A DNA stretch of 11,652 nucleotides from an uncultured Bacteroidota bacterium (GTDB lineage Bacteria > Bacteroidota > Bacteroidia > Chitinophagales > Chitinophagaceae), in assembly GCA_946479055.1 (NCBI GenBank), contig CAMLEX010000078.1:1-11652 (forward strand), in the 5' to 3' direction. The translations under genes and the position numbers were made by a program. Positions within the stretch are counted from its first letter, which is position 1. Each line of letters begins with the position of its first letter. This document shows positions 1 through 7,496 of this stretch, in pieces. The notes below the pieces were generated by a model, which saw only the letters and a program-made list of their open reading frames with translations, ran no database searches and had not been told where the DNA came from.

Positions 1-803
1 CCTGGTATAATCCATTCAATATCCCCAAAGCCAAATTCTTCTTCAATAGCATGCTGAACCACCAACTCACCTCCCGGGGATACAGATTTTACAATACCTT
101 CAAAAATGCGGCTTCCTTTTTTCAATTTAACGGGCTCATTTATTTTGTAAAGATAAGAAAGGTAGGATGCATAAATATTTTCAAAACCATTGGTAATGAG
201 ATTTTTAAAGTTTTTATCCACTACTCCGCAGAGCTCTTTCGCCAATTCTACAGGATCAAAACATTTTCCTGTTATCTGTCTTAGTGAAATTGCATTTTTT
301 AAGTCTTCCGGGAAAATGGTTTGATTAATATTGATCCCGATACCTGCAACTGCCCACAACCATTTGGTAGACAAGTGAGACGATTTATCATCATACTGTA
401 TGCTTCCATTGCTGCCTATTATATTTTCTATTAAAATTCCTCCTGCCTTTCTGTCGTGCCAATAAAGGTCATTGGGCCATTTTATTCGGGTAGCATCGCC
501 GGCGTATTTCCTAAAAAACTCATAAACTGATACTGCCACACAAGCACTGAGTTGAAACTGTTGCCTCAATTTTAAGGGGTGTGGGTTGATAACTATGCTT
601 AGAATAAGGGCTGTATCTTTTTCGGTTGTCCATGACTTTCCTCTCTGGCCTTTACCGGTTACCTGTTCATGAGCAAAAAAAGTACTTCCATGTTGTGCCA
701 AACCTGCGTGTAACTGGCTCAGGGCATAATTGTTGGTACTATCAATGGTTGATAACTCAATAAATGGCATACCCAAAGAATCGTATAGAAAAGGTTCTGG
801 CAA
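1..803 (-). CDS. birA: Biotin--[acetyl-CoA-carboxylase] ligase, 3' end cut by window edge
   Basis: Joins biotin through biotinyl-AMP to the lysine of biotin carrier domains such as that of acetyl-CoA carboxylase, in the cytosol. About 267 codons are visible on the minus strand and the frame is still open at base 1, so probably only a few C-terminal residues are missing. Visible family motifs in order are STIDSTNNYA near the N-terminus, GKGQRGKSW (biotinyl-AMP loop), KWPNDLYW with the catalytic-site lysine, and AGGILIE. There is no N-terminal helix-turn-helix, so this is the short, non-repressor form. The start is unsure: TTG at 803 follows directly on an in-frame TAA, while the first ATG is at 770 and would begin only two residues before the conserved FIEL stretch. 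I prefer a start upstream of 770, because the preceding LG pair looks like part of the conserved N-terminus. It is divergent from rsfS. Confidence 0.93.
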   Translation of the reverse strand, partial: MPEPFLYDSLGMPFIELSTIDSTNNYALSQLHAGLAQHGSTFFAHEQVTGKGQRGKSWTTEKDTALILSIVINPHPLKLRQQFQLSACVAVSVYEFFRKYAGDATRIKWPNDLYWHDRKAGGILIENIIGSNGSIQYDDKSSHLSTKWLWAVAGIGININQTIFPEDLKNAISLRQITGKCFDPVELAKELCGVVDKNFKNLITNGFENIYASYLSYLYKINEPVKLKKGSRIFEGIVKSVSPGGELVVQHAIEEEFGFGDIEWIIP

Positions 804-811
804 TTAATTGC

Positions 812-819
812 TATTTTTG
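812..819 (+). promoter_or_regulatory. Possible -7 box in the birA/rsfS divergent gap
   Basis: TATTTTTG fits the Bacteroidota TAnnTTTG consensus and points towards rsfS, 108 bp upstream of its start. I see no convincing TTG at the expected -33 distance. The rest of the gap (804-927) is AT-rich with no other clear signal. This is a motif match only. Confidence 0.25.
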
Positions 820-927
820 AGCAAAGTAAATATGTTTCGGATTAAGGTTGAATAGTTTAGAAAATCTTTTCATACTAAACCTTCCTTCTCCCAAGACATT
901 AATGATAAACTAAAAATAATTTCATTA

Positions 928-1332
928 TTGGAACAACTTGCAGTACTTTCTACCCGTAAAATAAATAGTGCAAACCGGTTAACACAGCGTTCAAAGATCA
1001 TCAAAACCATCGTTGCAGCAATACAGGAAAAAAAGGGAGAGAATATAGTTTCCCTTGATCTTCGCAAGATTAATGAAGCTGTTGCTGATTTTTTTATCAT
1101 TTGCGAAGCCGGTAATCAACCACAAATCAAAGCTATTGCTGAAAACATTGAGGAACAGGTACGGGTTCATTGTGACGAAGATCCCTATCATCACGAAGGG
1201 TACCAGTCTCTTCAATGGGTATTGGTAGATTATGTAAATGTGGTGGTGCATGTAATGCTTACGGAAAACAGGAAGTTTTATAAGCTTGAGGAAATGTGGA
1301 GCGATGCAGCCGCTCAAAAGCACAATGATTAG
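928..1332 (+). CDS. rsfS: Ribosome silencing factor RsfS (Iojap/DUF143 family)
   Basis: RsfS binds ribosomal protein uL14 on the large subunit and blocks subunit joining, shutting down translation in starved or stationary cells. The 134-residue product has the family core: KKGENIVSLDLRKI (about 35-48), EAVADFFIIC (50-59), WVLVDYVNVVVHVM (97-110), then a C-terminal FYKLEEMWSDA (117-127). Family proteins are usually about 105-130 residues, so length fits, with a short basic N-terminal lead seen in Bacteroidota versions. The start is a TTG. No in-frame ATG exists before the conserved core, and the nearby ATG at 902 is out of frame and soon stops. The next gene, ftsH, begins 69 bp downstream on the same strand, so co-transcription is plausible. 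Function is assigned from family motifs with high confidence; the exact start is less sure. Confidence 0.93.
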   Translation: MEQLAVLSTRKINSANRLTQRSKIIKTIVAAIQEKKGENIVSLDLRKINEAVADFFIICEAGNQPQIKAIAENIEEQVRVHCDEDPYHHEGYQSLQWVLVDYVNVVVHVMLTENRKFYKLEEMWSDAAAQKHND

Positions 1333-1401
1333 TTTTAATGTTGTGTAAATCGAACTTTTTCTTACAAAAATTATTAAATAGAAAGGAATACAAATAATAA
1401 T

Positions 1402-3480
1402 ATGTCGCAGGAACCATCCTATAATAAAAAAGAAAAAAACAGTAGTCCCCGTTTCGGCAATCGCCCACCTGGCGAAGATCCCAATCAAGCGCCAAAAAAA
1501 GGGCCTAAATTCAGTATCTATTGGATATATGCAATCATCTTTGCTGTGCTTATCGGGTTTCAGTTATTCGGACCATTTTCTCCCAATACAGCGCCGATTG
1601 ACCAGGATTATTTTCAACAGGTATTAAAATCTGGCGATGTTGAGAAATACGTGGTCATATCTAATCGCAATCTTGTCAAAATTTATTTGAAAAAAAGTGC
1701 ATTACCCAAGTATAGCGATAAGCTGGAAAAAGGGGTGGGTAAAACAAGTGCTGATGGCCCGCATATGAGTTTTAAGATCGTATCAGGCGATTCTTTTAAA
1801 GATGACATGCGGGAATTTTATACTGCTAATCCTGAGATAAAAGATGTGGGAACTGTTGATACGGAAAGCGACTGGTTTAGTAAATCTTTATCCTTTTTAT
1901 TACCTATTCTGCTTTTTGTCGGGCTTTGGATATTGCTGATGCGCAAGATGGGTGGTGGCGCAGGTGGTGGAGCAGGCCCCGGCGGTATTTTCAATATTGG
2001 TAAATCAAAGGCAACCCTGTTTGATAAGGGAACCAAGGTGAATATCACTTTTGCTGATGTAGCCGGATTGGATGAGGCAAAAGTGGAAGTGATGGAAATA
2101 GTTGACTTTCTAAAGAGTCCCAAAAAATATACAGCACTCGGTGGTAAGATTCCTAAAGGCGCATTGTTGGTAGGTCCTCCGGGTACTGGTAAAACGTTGC
2201 TTGCAAAAGCAATGGCGGGTGAAGCACAGGTTCCATTTTTTAGTTTAAGCGGTTCTGACTTCGTAGAAATGTTTGTAGGTGTTGGAGCTAGTCGTGTAAG
2301 AGATTTGTTCAAACAGGCAAGAGAAAAAGCCCCCTGTATTATTTTCATTGATGAAATAGATGCCATTGGCCGTGCAAGAGGAAAGAATGTAATGATGAGT
2401 AATGATGAAAGGGAGAGCACCCTGAATCAATTGCTTGTTGAAATGGATGGTTTCGGAACAGATGCGGGAATTATTGTTCTGGCAGCCACAAACCGACCAG
2501 ATGTATTGGATACAGCCTTGCTTCGTCCGGGTCGTTTCGACAGGCAGATTTCTATTGACAAGCCGGATGTGAAGGGTCGTGAAGCTATTTTTAAAGTACA
2601 CCTGAAACCGATCAAAATATCTGAAAAATTAGATGTACATAAATTGGCTGAGCAAACGCCTGGTTTTGCCGGCGCTGATATTGCCAATGTATGTAATGAA
2701 GCAGCATTGATAGCAGCAAGAAAAGGAAAGGAAGCGGTGGATATGCAGGATTTCCAGGATGCAGTGGACAGGGTGATAGGTGGATTGGAAAAGAAGAATA
2801 AGATCATATCTCCGGATGAGAAAAGGATTATTGCCTACCATGAAGCTGGTCATGCTATTTGTGGCTGGTATCTTGAACATGCTTATCCTTTATTAAAAGT
2901 GACCATTGTACCCAGAGGTACAGCAGCATTGGGATATGCGCAGTATACACCTAAAGAACAATATCTCTACAACACTGACCAGTTGAATGATCAGATATGT
3001 ATGACATTGGGCGGAAGAGCCAGTGAAGATATTTTCTTTGGTAAAATTTCTACCGGAGCTCAAAATGATCTGCAACAGATAACAAGGATTGGTTATGCTA
3101 TGGTTACTGTATATGGAATGAATGAAAAGGTGGGGAATGTAAGTTTCTATGATCCTCAGCAGGAAACTTCTTTTACTAAACCATATTCTGAAGAAACATC
3201 GAAGTTGATTGATGAAGAAGTGAGAAAGCTGATTGATATATCCTACTTAAGAACAAAGAAATTGCTGGAGGATAAAAAAGAGCAGGTAATAAAACTGGCC
3301 GAAGCCTTGTTAGATAAGGAAGTTTTATTCCAGAGCGATGTGGAAGCATTGATCGGCAAACGTCCCTACGAAGAAAAAAAGACATTGGAAGTAGACGAAG
3401 TAGTACCTGCTGAAACAGGTGAAATTTCTGCCGGCGTGCCACCTTATGACAGCGATGTAACCAATAAATCATTGCCATAA
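1402..3480 (+). CDS. ftsH: ATP-dependent zinc metalloprotease FtsH
   Basis: Membrane-anchored AAA+ protease that pulls out and degrades misfolded membrane proteins and selected cytosolic regulators, as a hexamer with its active domains in the cytoplasm. In the 692-residue protein I see a polar N-terminal tail (1-37), TM1 (about 38-56), a periplasmic domain (about 57-160), TM2 (about 162-180) and a Gly-rich linker (184-195). The AAA+ domain has Walker A GPPGTGKT (258-265), pore motif FVG (291-293), Walker B IIFIDEID (313-320), and a second region of homology with arginine fingers R376 and R379. The protease has HEAGH (480-484) and probable third zinc ligand D556. All catalytic residues are present. 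The ATG at 1402 has an A-rich leader; GAAAGGAA lies 13 bp upstream, rather far for a Shine-Dalgarno. The LUD gene follows 13 bp after the stop. Confidence 0.98.
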   Translation: MSQEPSYNKKEKNSSPRFGNRPPGEDPNQAPKKGPKFSIYWIYAIIFAVLIGFQLFGPFSPNTAPIDQDYFQQVLKSGDVEKYVVISNRNLVKIYLKKSALPKYSDKLEKGVGKTSADGPHMSFKIVSGDSFKDDMREFYTANPEIKDVGTVDTESDWFSKSLSFLLPILLFVGLWILLMRKMGGGAGGGAGPGGIFNIGKSKATLFDKGTKVNITFADVAGLDEAKVEVMEIVDFLKSPKKYTALGGKIPKGALLVGPPGTGKTLLAKAMAGEAQVPFFSLSGSDFVEMFVGVGASRVRDLFKQAREKAPCIIFIDEIDAIGRARGKNVMMSNDERESTLNQLLVEMDGFGTDAGIIVLAATNRPDVLDTALLRPGRFDRQISIDKPDVKGREAIFKVHLKPIKISEKLDVHKLAEQTPGFAGADIANVCNEAALIAARKGKEAVDMQDFQDAVDRVIGGLEKKNKIISPDEKRIIAYHEAGHAICGWYLEHAYPLLKVTIVPRGTAALGYAQYTPKEQYLYNTDQLNDQICMTLGGRASEDIFFGKISTGAQNDLQQITRIGYAMVTVYGMNEKVGNVSFYDPQQETSFTKPYSEETSKLIDEEVRKLIDISYLRTKKLLEDKKEQVIKLAEALLDKEVLFQSDVEALIGKRPYEEKKTLEVDEVVPAETGEISAGVPPYDSDVTNKSLP

Positions 3481-3493
3481 AACTTTCATTTTT

Positions 3494-4126
3494 ATGAACG
3501 TTTCCGCATCTAAAGAAAATATACTTAAAAAAATAAGAAAGGCGTTGAGTCAATCAACGCCTCTTCCTTTTCCAAAAAGTGAAGGAAATGAATCAGTTTT
3601 TCAAGTTGCACAACAGGAAAAGGAAATAGAATTTGCTGAGCAATTCACGAAACTCCAGGGAAAATTTGTCTATTGTATCAATCAACAGGAACTAGCATTC
3701 CAGTTAAACAGCCTGGTAAAAAAAATGGACTGGCAAAAAGTATATTGCCTGGAAGACGATCTGTTGAAGGAAGCCGGATTGCAACTTTCAGACCGTATCG
3801 TTAAAACAGGTCTTGCAGATTGTGATGTTTCTATTACAGGTTGTGAGTGCCTGGTAGCAAGAACAGGAACAATTGTGATGAGTTCTGCACAGGAAAGTGG
3901 AAGATCAACCAGTGTATATGCACCTGTTCATATTTGCATTGCTTATTCCAATCAACTGGTATATGATGTTAAAGATGCTTTACAACTGGTAAAGGAAAAA
4001 TACAGTAATGCAATACCCTCACTCATCACATTTGCTACAGGGCCCAGCCGTACAGCTGATATTGAAAAAACGCTGGTAGTAGGGGTGCATGGTCCAAAAG
4101 AAGTGTATTTATTTCTTGTTGAATGA
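3494..4126 (+). CDS. LutC/YkgG-type LUD-domain protein
   Basis: The 210-residue protein belongs to the LUD (DUF162) family, whose best known member LutC acts with the iron-sulfur proteins LutA and LutB in lactate oxidation. Family hallmarks visible here are ARTGTIV (122-128) and the C-terminal GPSRTADIEKTLVVGVHGP (183-201). There is no signal peptide or membrane segment, so it is likely cytosolic. No lutA or lutB lies in this window, so a lactate role cannot be assumed; lone LUD genes next to ftsH are common in Bacteroidota and their function is unclear. It starts 13 bp after ftsH and is probably co-transcribed. Its coding sequence contains a strong hairpin (3540-3562) close to the start, annotated separately. 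The family is sure; the function is not. Confidence 0.88.
   Translation: MNVSASKENILKKIRKALSQSTPLPFPKSEGNESVFQVAQQEKEIEFAEQFTKLQGKFVYCINQQELAFQLNSLVKKMDWQKVYCLEDDLLKEAGLQLSDRIVKTGLADCDVSITGCECLVARTGTIVMSSAQESGRSTSVYAPVHICIAYSNQLVYDVKDALQLVKEKYSNAIPSLITFATGPSRTADIEKTLVVGVHGPKEVYLFLVE
3540..3562 (+). other. Perfect 9-bp inverted repeat inside the LUD gene
   Basis: AGGCGTTGA (3540-3548) and TCAACGCCT (3554-3562) are perfect reverse complements around a 5-base loop, GTCAA. A pyrimidine run, CTCTTCCTTTTCC, follows. The RNA would form a stable hairpin about 46 bases into the LUD coding region. It resembles an intrinsic terminator or attenuator, but the tract is broken by C residues, so termination is unproven. 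Confidence 0.55.
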
Positions 4127-4314
4127 ACAAAGAATTTAGAAGAGAAAAAGAGGCAAGGAGAAAATTTATAGATTTAAAATCCACTACATCTGATTATAAG
4201 TTTATAAGGACGAGCTTAAAATATTCCCCTCTTTCATCTCTTTTTCTCCTTCACTTCTTAGTATTCTCTTTTCACCTCCTTTTCTCTTTTGAACTCTTAG
4301 CCTATCTTTAGGGC
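4127..4314. other. Non-coding gap with purine and pyrimidine arms forming an imperfect inverted repeat
   Basis: This 188-bp gap separates the LUD gene from the cyclotransferase-like gene. It opens with a purine-rich stretch (about 4135-4164) and ends with a pyrimidine-rich one (about 4227-4290). The reverse complement of the second aligns with the first at roughly 19 of 25 positions, including a shared AAGAGAAAA, so a large imperfect stem is possible. An ATG overlapping the LUD stop (ATGA at 4123) opens a 62-codon frame through the gap, but its Lys/Arg/Glu start and Phe/Leu/Ser end mirror the base composition and look unlike a conserved protein. TATCTTTA at 4303-4310 is a near match to a -7 box, only 4 bp before the next ATG. 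It could be a decayed interspersed repeat. Confidence 0.4.
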
Positions 4315-4737
4315 ATGACAAACTATGCTTCCTATTTTGTATTTGTGTATGGGTCTTTACGAAGCGGCTTTCAAAGCGATGCTTATGAATATATCAGCAG
4401 GTATTTTAACCTTTTTGGAGAAGCAAAAGTAAAAGGTAAGCTATATGATACGGGTAGCTATCCCGCTGCTGTTCCGGTGCAGGAAGATTTTTTTATTCAC
4501 GGGGAGTTGTATCTTATCAAAAATGAAAATGAATTTTCATGGGCCATAGCCCAGTTGGATGATTATGAAGGCGTACAGACAGAACCACCTGAACAACCAT
4601 TGTACCGGCGTGAAATTGCAGATGTATTTATCAATGATGCGATAGTTCCTGCCTGGATATATTGGTATAATGGTGATGTTAGCGGGAAACCGGAGATCAG
4701 CTCGGGTGATATATTGGACTACCTGAAGAAAAAATAA
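4315..4737 (+). CDS. Gamma-glutamylcyclotransferase-like protein (GGCT/AIG2 fold)
   Basis: Members of this fold act on gamma-glutamyl peptides or amines, releasing 5-oxoproline; the bacterial substrate is often unknown. The 140-residue protein shows the hallmark FVYGSLRSG (10-18), which forms the substrate-binding loop, the YDTGSYPAAVP stretch (44-54), and LDDYEG (81-86), whose E85 sits where the family's catalytic glutamate is expected. Length matches small single-domain members such as YtfP. No signal peptide is seen, so it is probably cytosolic. The ATG at 4315 is the obvious start, directly before the conserved strand. The gene ends in tandem in-frame stops (TAATAA), and lpxH starts 9 bp after the first stop, suggesting co-transcription without a clear functional link. 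Fold assignment is strong; the reaction is inferred from the family. Confidence 0.85.
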   Translation: MTNYASYFVFVYGSLRSGFQSDAYEYISRYFNLFGEAKVKGKLYDTGSYPAAVPVQEDFFIHGELYLIKNENEFSWAIAQLDDYEGVQTEPPEQPLYRREIADVFINDAIVPAWIYWYNGDVSGKPEISSGDILDYLKKK

Positions 4738-4746
4738 TAAGCTTTT

Positions 4747-5529
4747 GTGAATTTACTTCCCGATAAAAAAATTTACTTCTTATCTGATTTTCATCTTGGC
4801 GCCCCTGATCATGCTGCCAGTTTGGAAAGAGAAAAGATCATTGTAAAATTCCTGGATGAAATAAAATATGATGCCGCTGAAATTTTTCTGGTAGGCGACA
4901 TGTTTGATTTTTGGTATGAATACCGTCAGGTGGTGCCTAAAGGATATATCAGGTTATTAGGTAAGCTGGCCGAACTTTCAGATGCAGGGATTCCGATGCA
5001 TTTTTTTGTTGGCAATCATGATATGTGGATGCGGGATTATTTTCAAAAAGAATTAAACATTCCTGTTTATTATGCCCCCAAAGAATTTGAAAGAAATGGA
5101 AAGAAATTTTTAGTCGGTCACGGAGACGGATTGGGCCCGGGTGATCATGGGTATAAGCGGTTAAAAAAAGTATTTCGTAACCCGGCCTGCCAATGGTTAT
5201 TTGGCATATTGCCGCCAGTAGTAGGTATGGGCCTTGCAAATTATCTTAGCCGTAGAAGCCGGGCTCAAACCGGGGCATCGGAAGAAATTTTCCTGGGCGA
5301 AGAAAAAGAATGGCTTATTACCTATTGTAAAGAAACGCTACAACAAAAAAATATTGATTTTTTTATTTTCGGGCATAGACATTTAGCCATTGATTATCGT
5401 CTGAATAATAGTAGCCGGTATATTAACCTGGGTGATTGGATACGTTATTATACCTATGCTGTATTTGATGGAAAGGATCTTGTACTTAAATCTTTTAAAG
5501 GAAATGAGGATAAAATAATCCGGAACTAA
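4747..5529 (+). CDS. lpxH: UDP-2,3-diacylglucosamine diphosphatase (LpxH-type)
   Basis: LpxH cleaves UDP-2,3-diacylglucosamine to lipid X and UMP, a peripheral inner-membrane step in lipid A synthesis. The 260-residue protein shows the calcineurin-like metallophosphatase motifs in order: SDFHLG with D14 and H16, GDMFDFW with D51, GNHD (89-92) with N90 and H91, GHGD with H125, and FGHRH with H210 and H212. All expected metal ligands are present. Length agrees with LpxH (about 240-260). The start is a GTG at 4747; no ATG occurs before residue 52, which lies inside the GDMFD motif. It lies 9 bp after the cyclotransferase-like gene, and its TAA directly abuts the ATG of the next gene, so translation of the pair may be coupled. 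A related metallophosphatase of different substrate is the main alternative, but the motif set and acyl-chain insert region (about 130-185) favour LpxH. Confidence 0.9.
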   Translation: MNLLPDKKIYFLSDFHLGAPDHAASLEREKIIVKFLDEIKYDAAEIFLVGDMFDFWYEYRQVVPKGYIRLLGKLAELSDAGIPMHFFVGNHDMWMRDYFQKELNIPVYYAPKEFERNGKKFLVGHGDGLGPGDHGYKRLKKVFRNPACQWLFGILPPVVGMGLANYLSRRSRAQTGASEEIFLGEEKEWLITYCKETLQQKNIDFFIFGHRHLAIDYRLNNSSRYINLGDWIRYYTYAVFDGKDLVLKSFKGNEDKIIRN

Positions 5530-6339
5530 ATGAATAAACTTACTGGCATATTGGTATTTATTTTCTTTTGTGGGGTGGCCAATGCACAAACTGATACTTC
5601 TTTTAAATTTGTAACTGCTGTACGCGGCGATATTGTTGCCTTTACTGTCGATAACCTGGATAATATTTATTTGCTTAGCAGTACCAACCAGGTAAAAAAG
5701 ATAAATGCAAATGGCGATTCGGTAGCCATATTCAATGATGTAAAAAAATTCGGACAAGCTTCACTCATTGACGTTTCAAATCCATTGAAGGTTCTTTTAT
5801 ATTACCGGGACTTTGCCACCATAGTTGTATTGGATCGTTTATTGAATGTTCGTAATATAATTGATCTGCGGAAACAAAATATTCTCCAGGTTCGTGCTAT
5901 TGGCCAGTCTTACGACAATAAAATATGGTTGTATGATGAAGTAGAAAACAAACTGAAAAAAATAGATGAAGAAGGGAAGTTGCTACAGGAAACGCCCGAT
6001 TTCCGGCAACTATTTGGTGAAGCCCTTTCGCCACAAAAAATATTCGACCAGGACCAGTTTGTTTATCTCTACGATTCCACAAAGGCCATATTTGTGTTTG
6101 ATTACTATGGTGCATTAAAAAATAAGATACTAATCAGTGGTTGGCATAATTTTAAAGTGGCGGGAAAATATGTTTTCGGTTCTGCCAACAACAAATTATT
6201 TCGTTATGATATTAAAACATTCAGAGTAGATGAATGGAATATGCCTGACGAGCTATACAAAAGCCAGTCATTCAACTTTAGTTCTTCCCGTTTGTATGCA
6301 TTAAAGAAAGATGGTATTGAAATTTACAGCTTTCGCTAA
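5530..6339 (+). CDS. Secreted protein of propeller-like repeats, function unknown
   Basis: I do not recognise a named family. The 269-residue product starts with a signal peptide: a Lys, a hydrophobic core (about 5-16) and a probable cleavage after ANA at residue 19. No lipobox cysteine is at the site, so a soluble periplasmic or exported protein is expected. The mature part holds about five or six loosely similar units, at roughly 45-66, 88-108, 130-152, 176-197, 213-234 and 253-268. Each has an aromatic beta strand (NIYLLS, KIWLYD, FVYLYD, YVFGS, RLYAL) followed by a strand with basic residues and often Asp/Gly. This suggests a small beta-propeller. No catalytic motif is visible. The ATG touches the lpxH stop codon, so it is probably co-translated with lpxH; an envelope role is only an inference from that. 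Confidence 0.75.
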   Translation: MNKLTGILVFIFFCGVANAQTDTSFKFVTAVRGDIVAFTVDNLDNIYLLSSTNQVKKINANGDSVAIFNDVKKFGQASLIDVSNPLKVLLYYRDFATIVVLDRLLNVRNIIDLRKQNILQVRAIGQSYDNKIWLYDEVENKLKKIDEEGKLLQETPDFRQLFGEALSPQKIFDQDQFVYLYDSTKAIFVFDYYGALKNKILISGWHNFKVAGKYVFGSANNKLFRYDIKTFRVDEWNMPDELYKSQSFNFSSSRLYALKKDGIEIYSFR

Positions 6340-6360
6340 CTGAATACTATCAGGATTCGA

Positions 6361-6368
6361 TAATTTAG
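6361..6368 (+). promoter_or_regulatory. Possible -7 box for the MscS gene
   Basis: TAATTTAG matches TAnnTTTG at five of six fixed positions and sits 17 bp before the mscS-type ATG. No clear TTG lies at the -33 distance. If used, the leader would be about 10 bases. The upstream gene may also read through. Confidence 0.3.
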
Positions 6369-6385
6369 CGGTTTAATTTTTTATC

Positions 6386-7474
6386 ATGAATGGATTCCTG
6401 GACCAGGTTTGGTTGGATAATACAATTCGAAGCTATCTTATTGTTGCGGGAGTTATATTGTTTGTCATTCTTGTAAAAAAATATGTAGCTCACTACATTG
6501 CAGGAGTAATTTTTTATTTTATAAAATCTATCTGGAAGGACGTAGATAAGAAATCTTTTACCAGTCTCGTTTCAAAACCACTTGGCTTTTTCCTGGCAAT
6601 ATTTGTTTCTATTGTTACAATTTATAAATTAAAGTTCCCGCATCAGCTGGAAGTAGATATTTACCGGCTTACCTTAAAAGAATTTTTTCACACGATCGCC
6701 TCGCTGGTACTGATCATTTCATTTATCAGGCTTTTACTCAGGATCATCGATTTTATCGCCATCATCCTGCATATAAAAGCAGATCGTACGCATGATACCA
6801 CCGACAATCAGTTAGTTATTTTTTTCAAAGATTTTTTTAAAGTCCTTATTTGCATAATAGGGCTGATGATGATATTAAAATTCACTTTTGGGTACAATAT
6901 CACCAACCTTCTCACGGGCCTTAGTATCGTAGGTGCGGCTATAGCATTGGCACTGAGGGAAAGCCTGGAAAATCTGATCGCATCCTTTATCATTTTTTTC
7001 GACAAGCCTTTCAGTATGGGTGATGTTGTAAAGATTCAAACTTTTACGGGAACAGTTGAAAAAATTGGATTAAGAAGTACACGTATCCGCACGGATCAAA
7101 AAACATTTATCACAGTTCCAAATAAACAGATGGTAGATAGCATACTGGACAATCTTTCTTTACGTACCCAAAGAAAAGGAGAACTAAGGCTGGAAGTCGG
7201 TTTGTTAACCCCTTCGCCTCTCCTTGATCAATTGATCACAGGAATCCGGAAGATAACGGACAGGAAAGAAATTGAAAGTTCAACTGTATTGCTGAATGAT
7301 ATTACTTCATCTGCTTTTCTGATACTTATAGAATATTTTACCGGCCCCATTACAATGGCAGAGTTTAATACGGTAAAAGAACAGGTAAACTTTGAAATAC
7401 TGAAGTTGATGGAAGAACTACAGATAGAGCTGGCCGGAGCCAGTACGGATGTGCGGATAAATAGTCCGGTTTAA
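6386..7474 (+). CDS. MscS-family small-conductance mechanosensitive channel
   Basis: Opens under membrane tension to release solutes during hypo-osmotic shock. The 362-residue protein has hydrophobic segments at about 16-34, 62-80, 102-130 and 146-166, then the family's pore helix and start of the beta domain: GLSIVGAAIALALRESLENL (178-197) with the Ala/Gly packing face, followed by FFDKPFSMGDVV (204-215). The beta domain shows GTVEKIGLRSTRIRT (222-236) and VPN (244-246). The C-terminal alpha/beta part reaches about residue 355. With some five membrane segments it is larger than E. coli MscS (286 residues, three segments) and resembles the extended YbdG/YnaI-like members. It starts 46 bp after the propeller-like gene and converges with the thioredoxin-like gene, with only 22 bp between stops and no clear terminator hairpin there. 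Confidence 0.92.
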   Translation: MNGFLDQVWLDNTIRSYLIVAGVILFVILVKKYVAHYIAGVIFYFIKSIWKDVDKKSFTSLVSKPLGFFLAIFVSIVTIYKLKFPHQLEVDIYRLTLKEFFHTIASLVLIISFIRLLLRIIDFIAIILHIKADRTHDTTDNQLVIFFKDFFKVLICIIGLMMILKFTFGYNITNLLTGLSIVGAAIALALRESLENLIASFIIFFDKPFSMGDVVKIQTFTGTVEKIGLRSTRIRTDQKTFITVPNKQMVDSILDNLSLRTQRKGELRLEVGLLTPSPLLDQLITGIRKITDRKEIESSTVLLNDITSSAFLILIEYFTGPITMAEFNTVKEQVNFEILKLMEELQIELAGASTDVRINSPV

Positions 7475-7496
7475 TCCTGATAAGATAGTTAGGAAT

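Noticed and set aside
991..1488. 165-codon antisense frame across rsfS and the ftsH start
   Set aside because: It covers two confidently identified genes on the other strand, and its Ile/Phe-rich sequence mirrors their AT-rich codons.
1818..2420. 200-codon open frame antisense to ftsH
   Set aside because: It lies wholly within the ftsH AAA+ coding region, has a Pro/Ser-rich composition typical of a shadow frame, and resembles no family I know.
4523..4540. Near-perfect palindrome ATGAAAAT-GA-ATTTTCAT inside the GGCT-like gene
   Set aside because: It is AT-only in character, lies in coding sequence and has a loop too short for an RNA hairpin; best explained by chance.
7475..7496. Possible bidirectional terminator between the convergent MscS and thioredoxin-like genes
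   Set aside because: Only a 4-bp TCCT/AGGA pairing is visible in the 22-bp gap, too weak to call.
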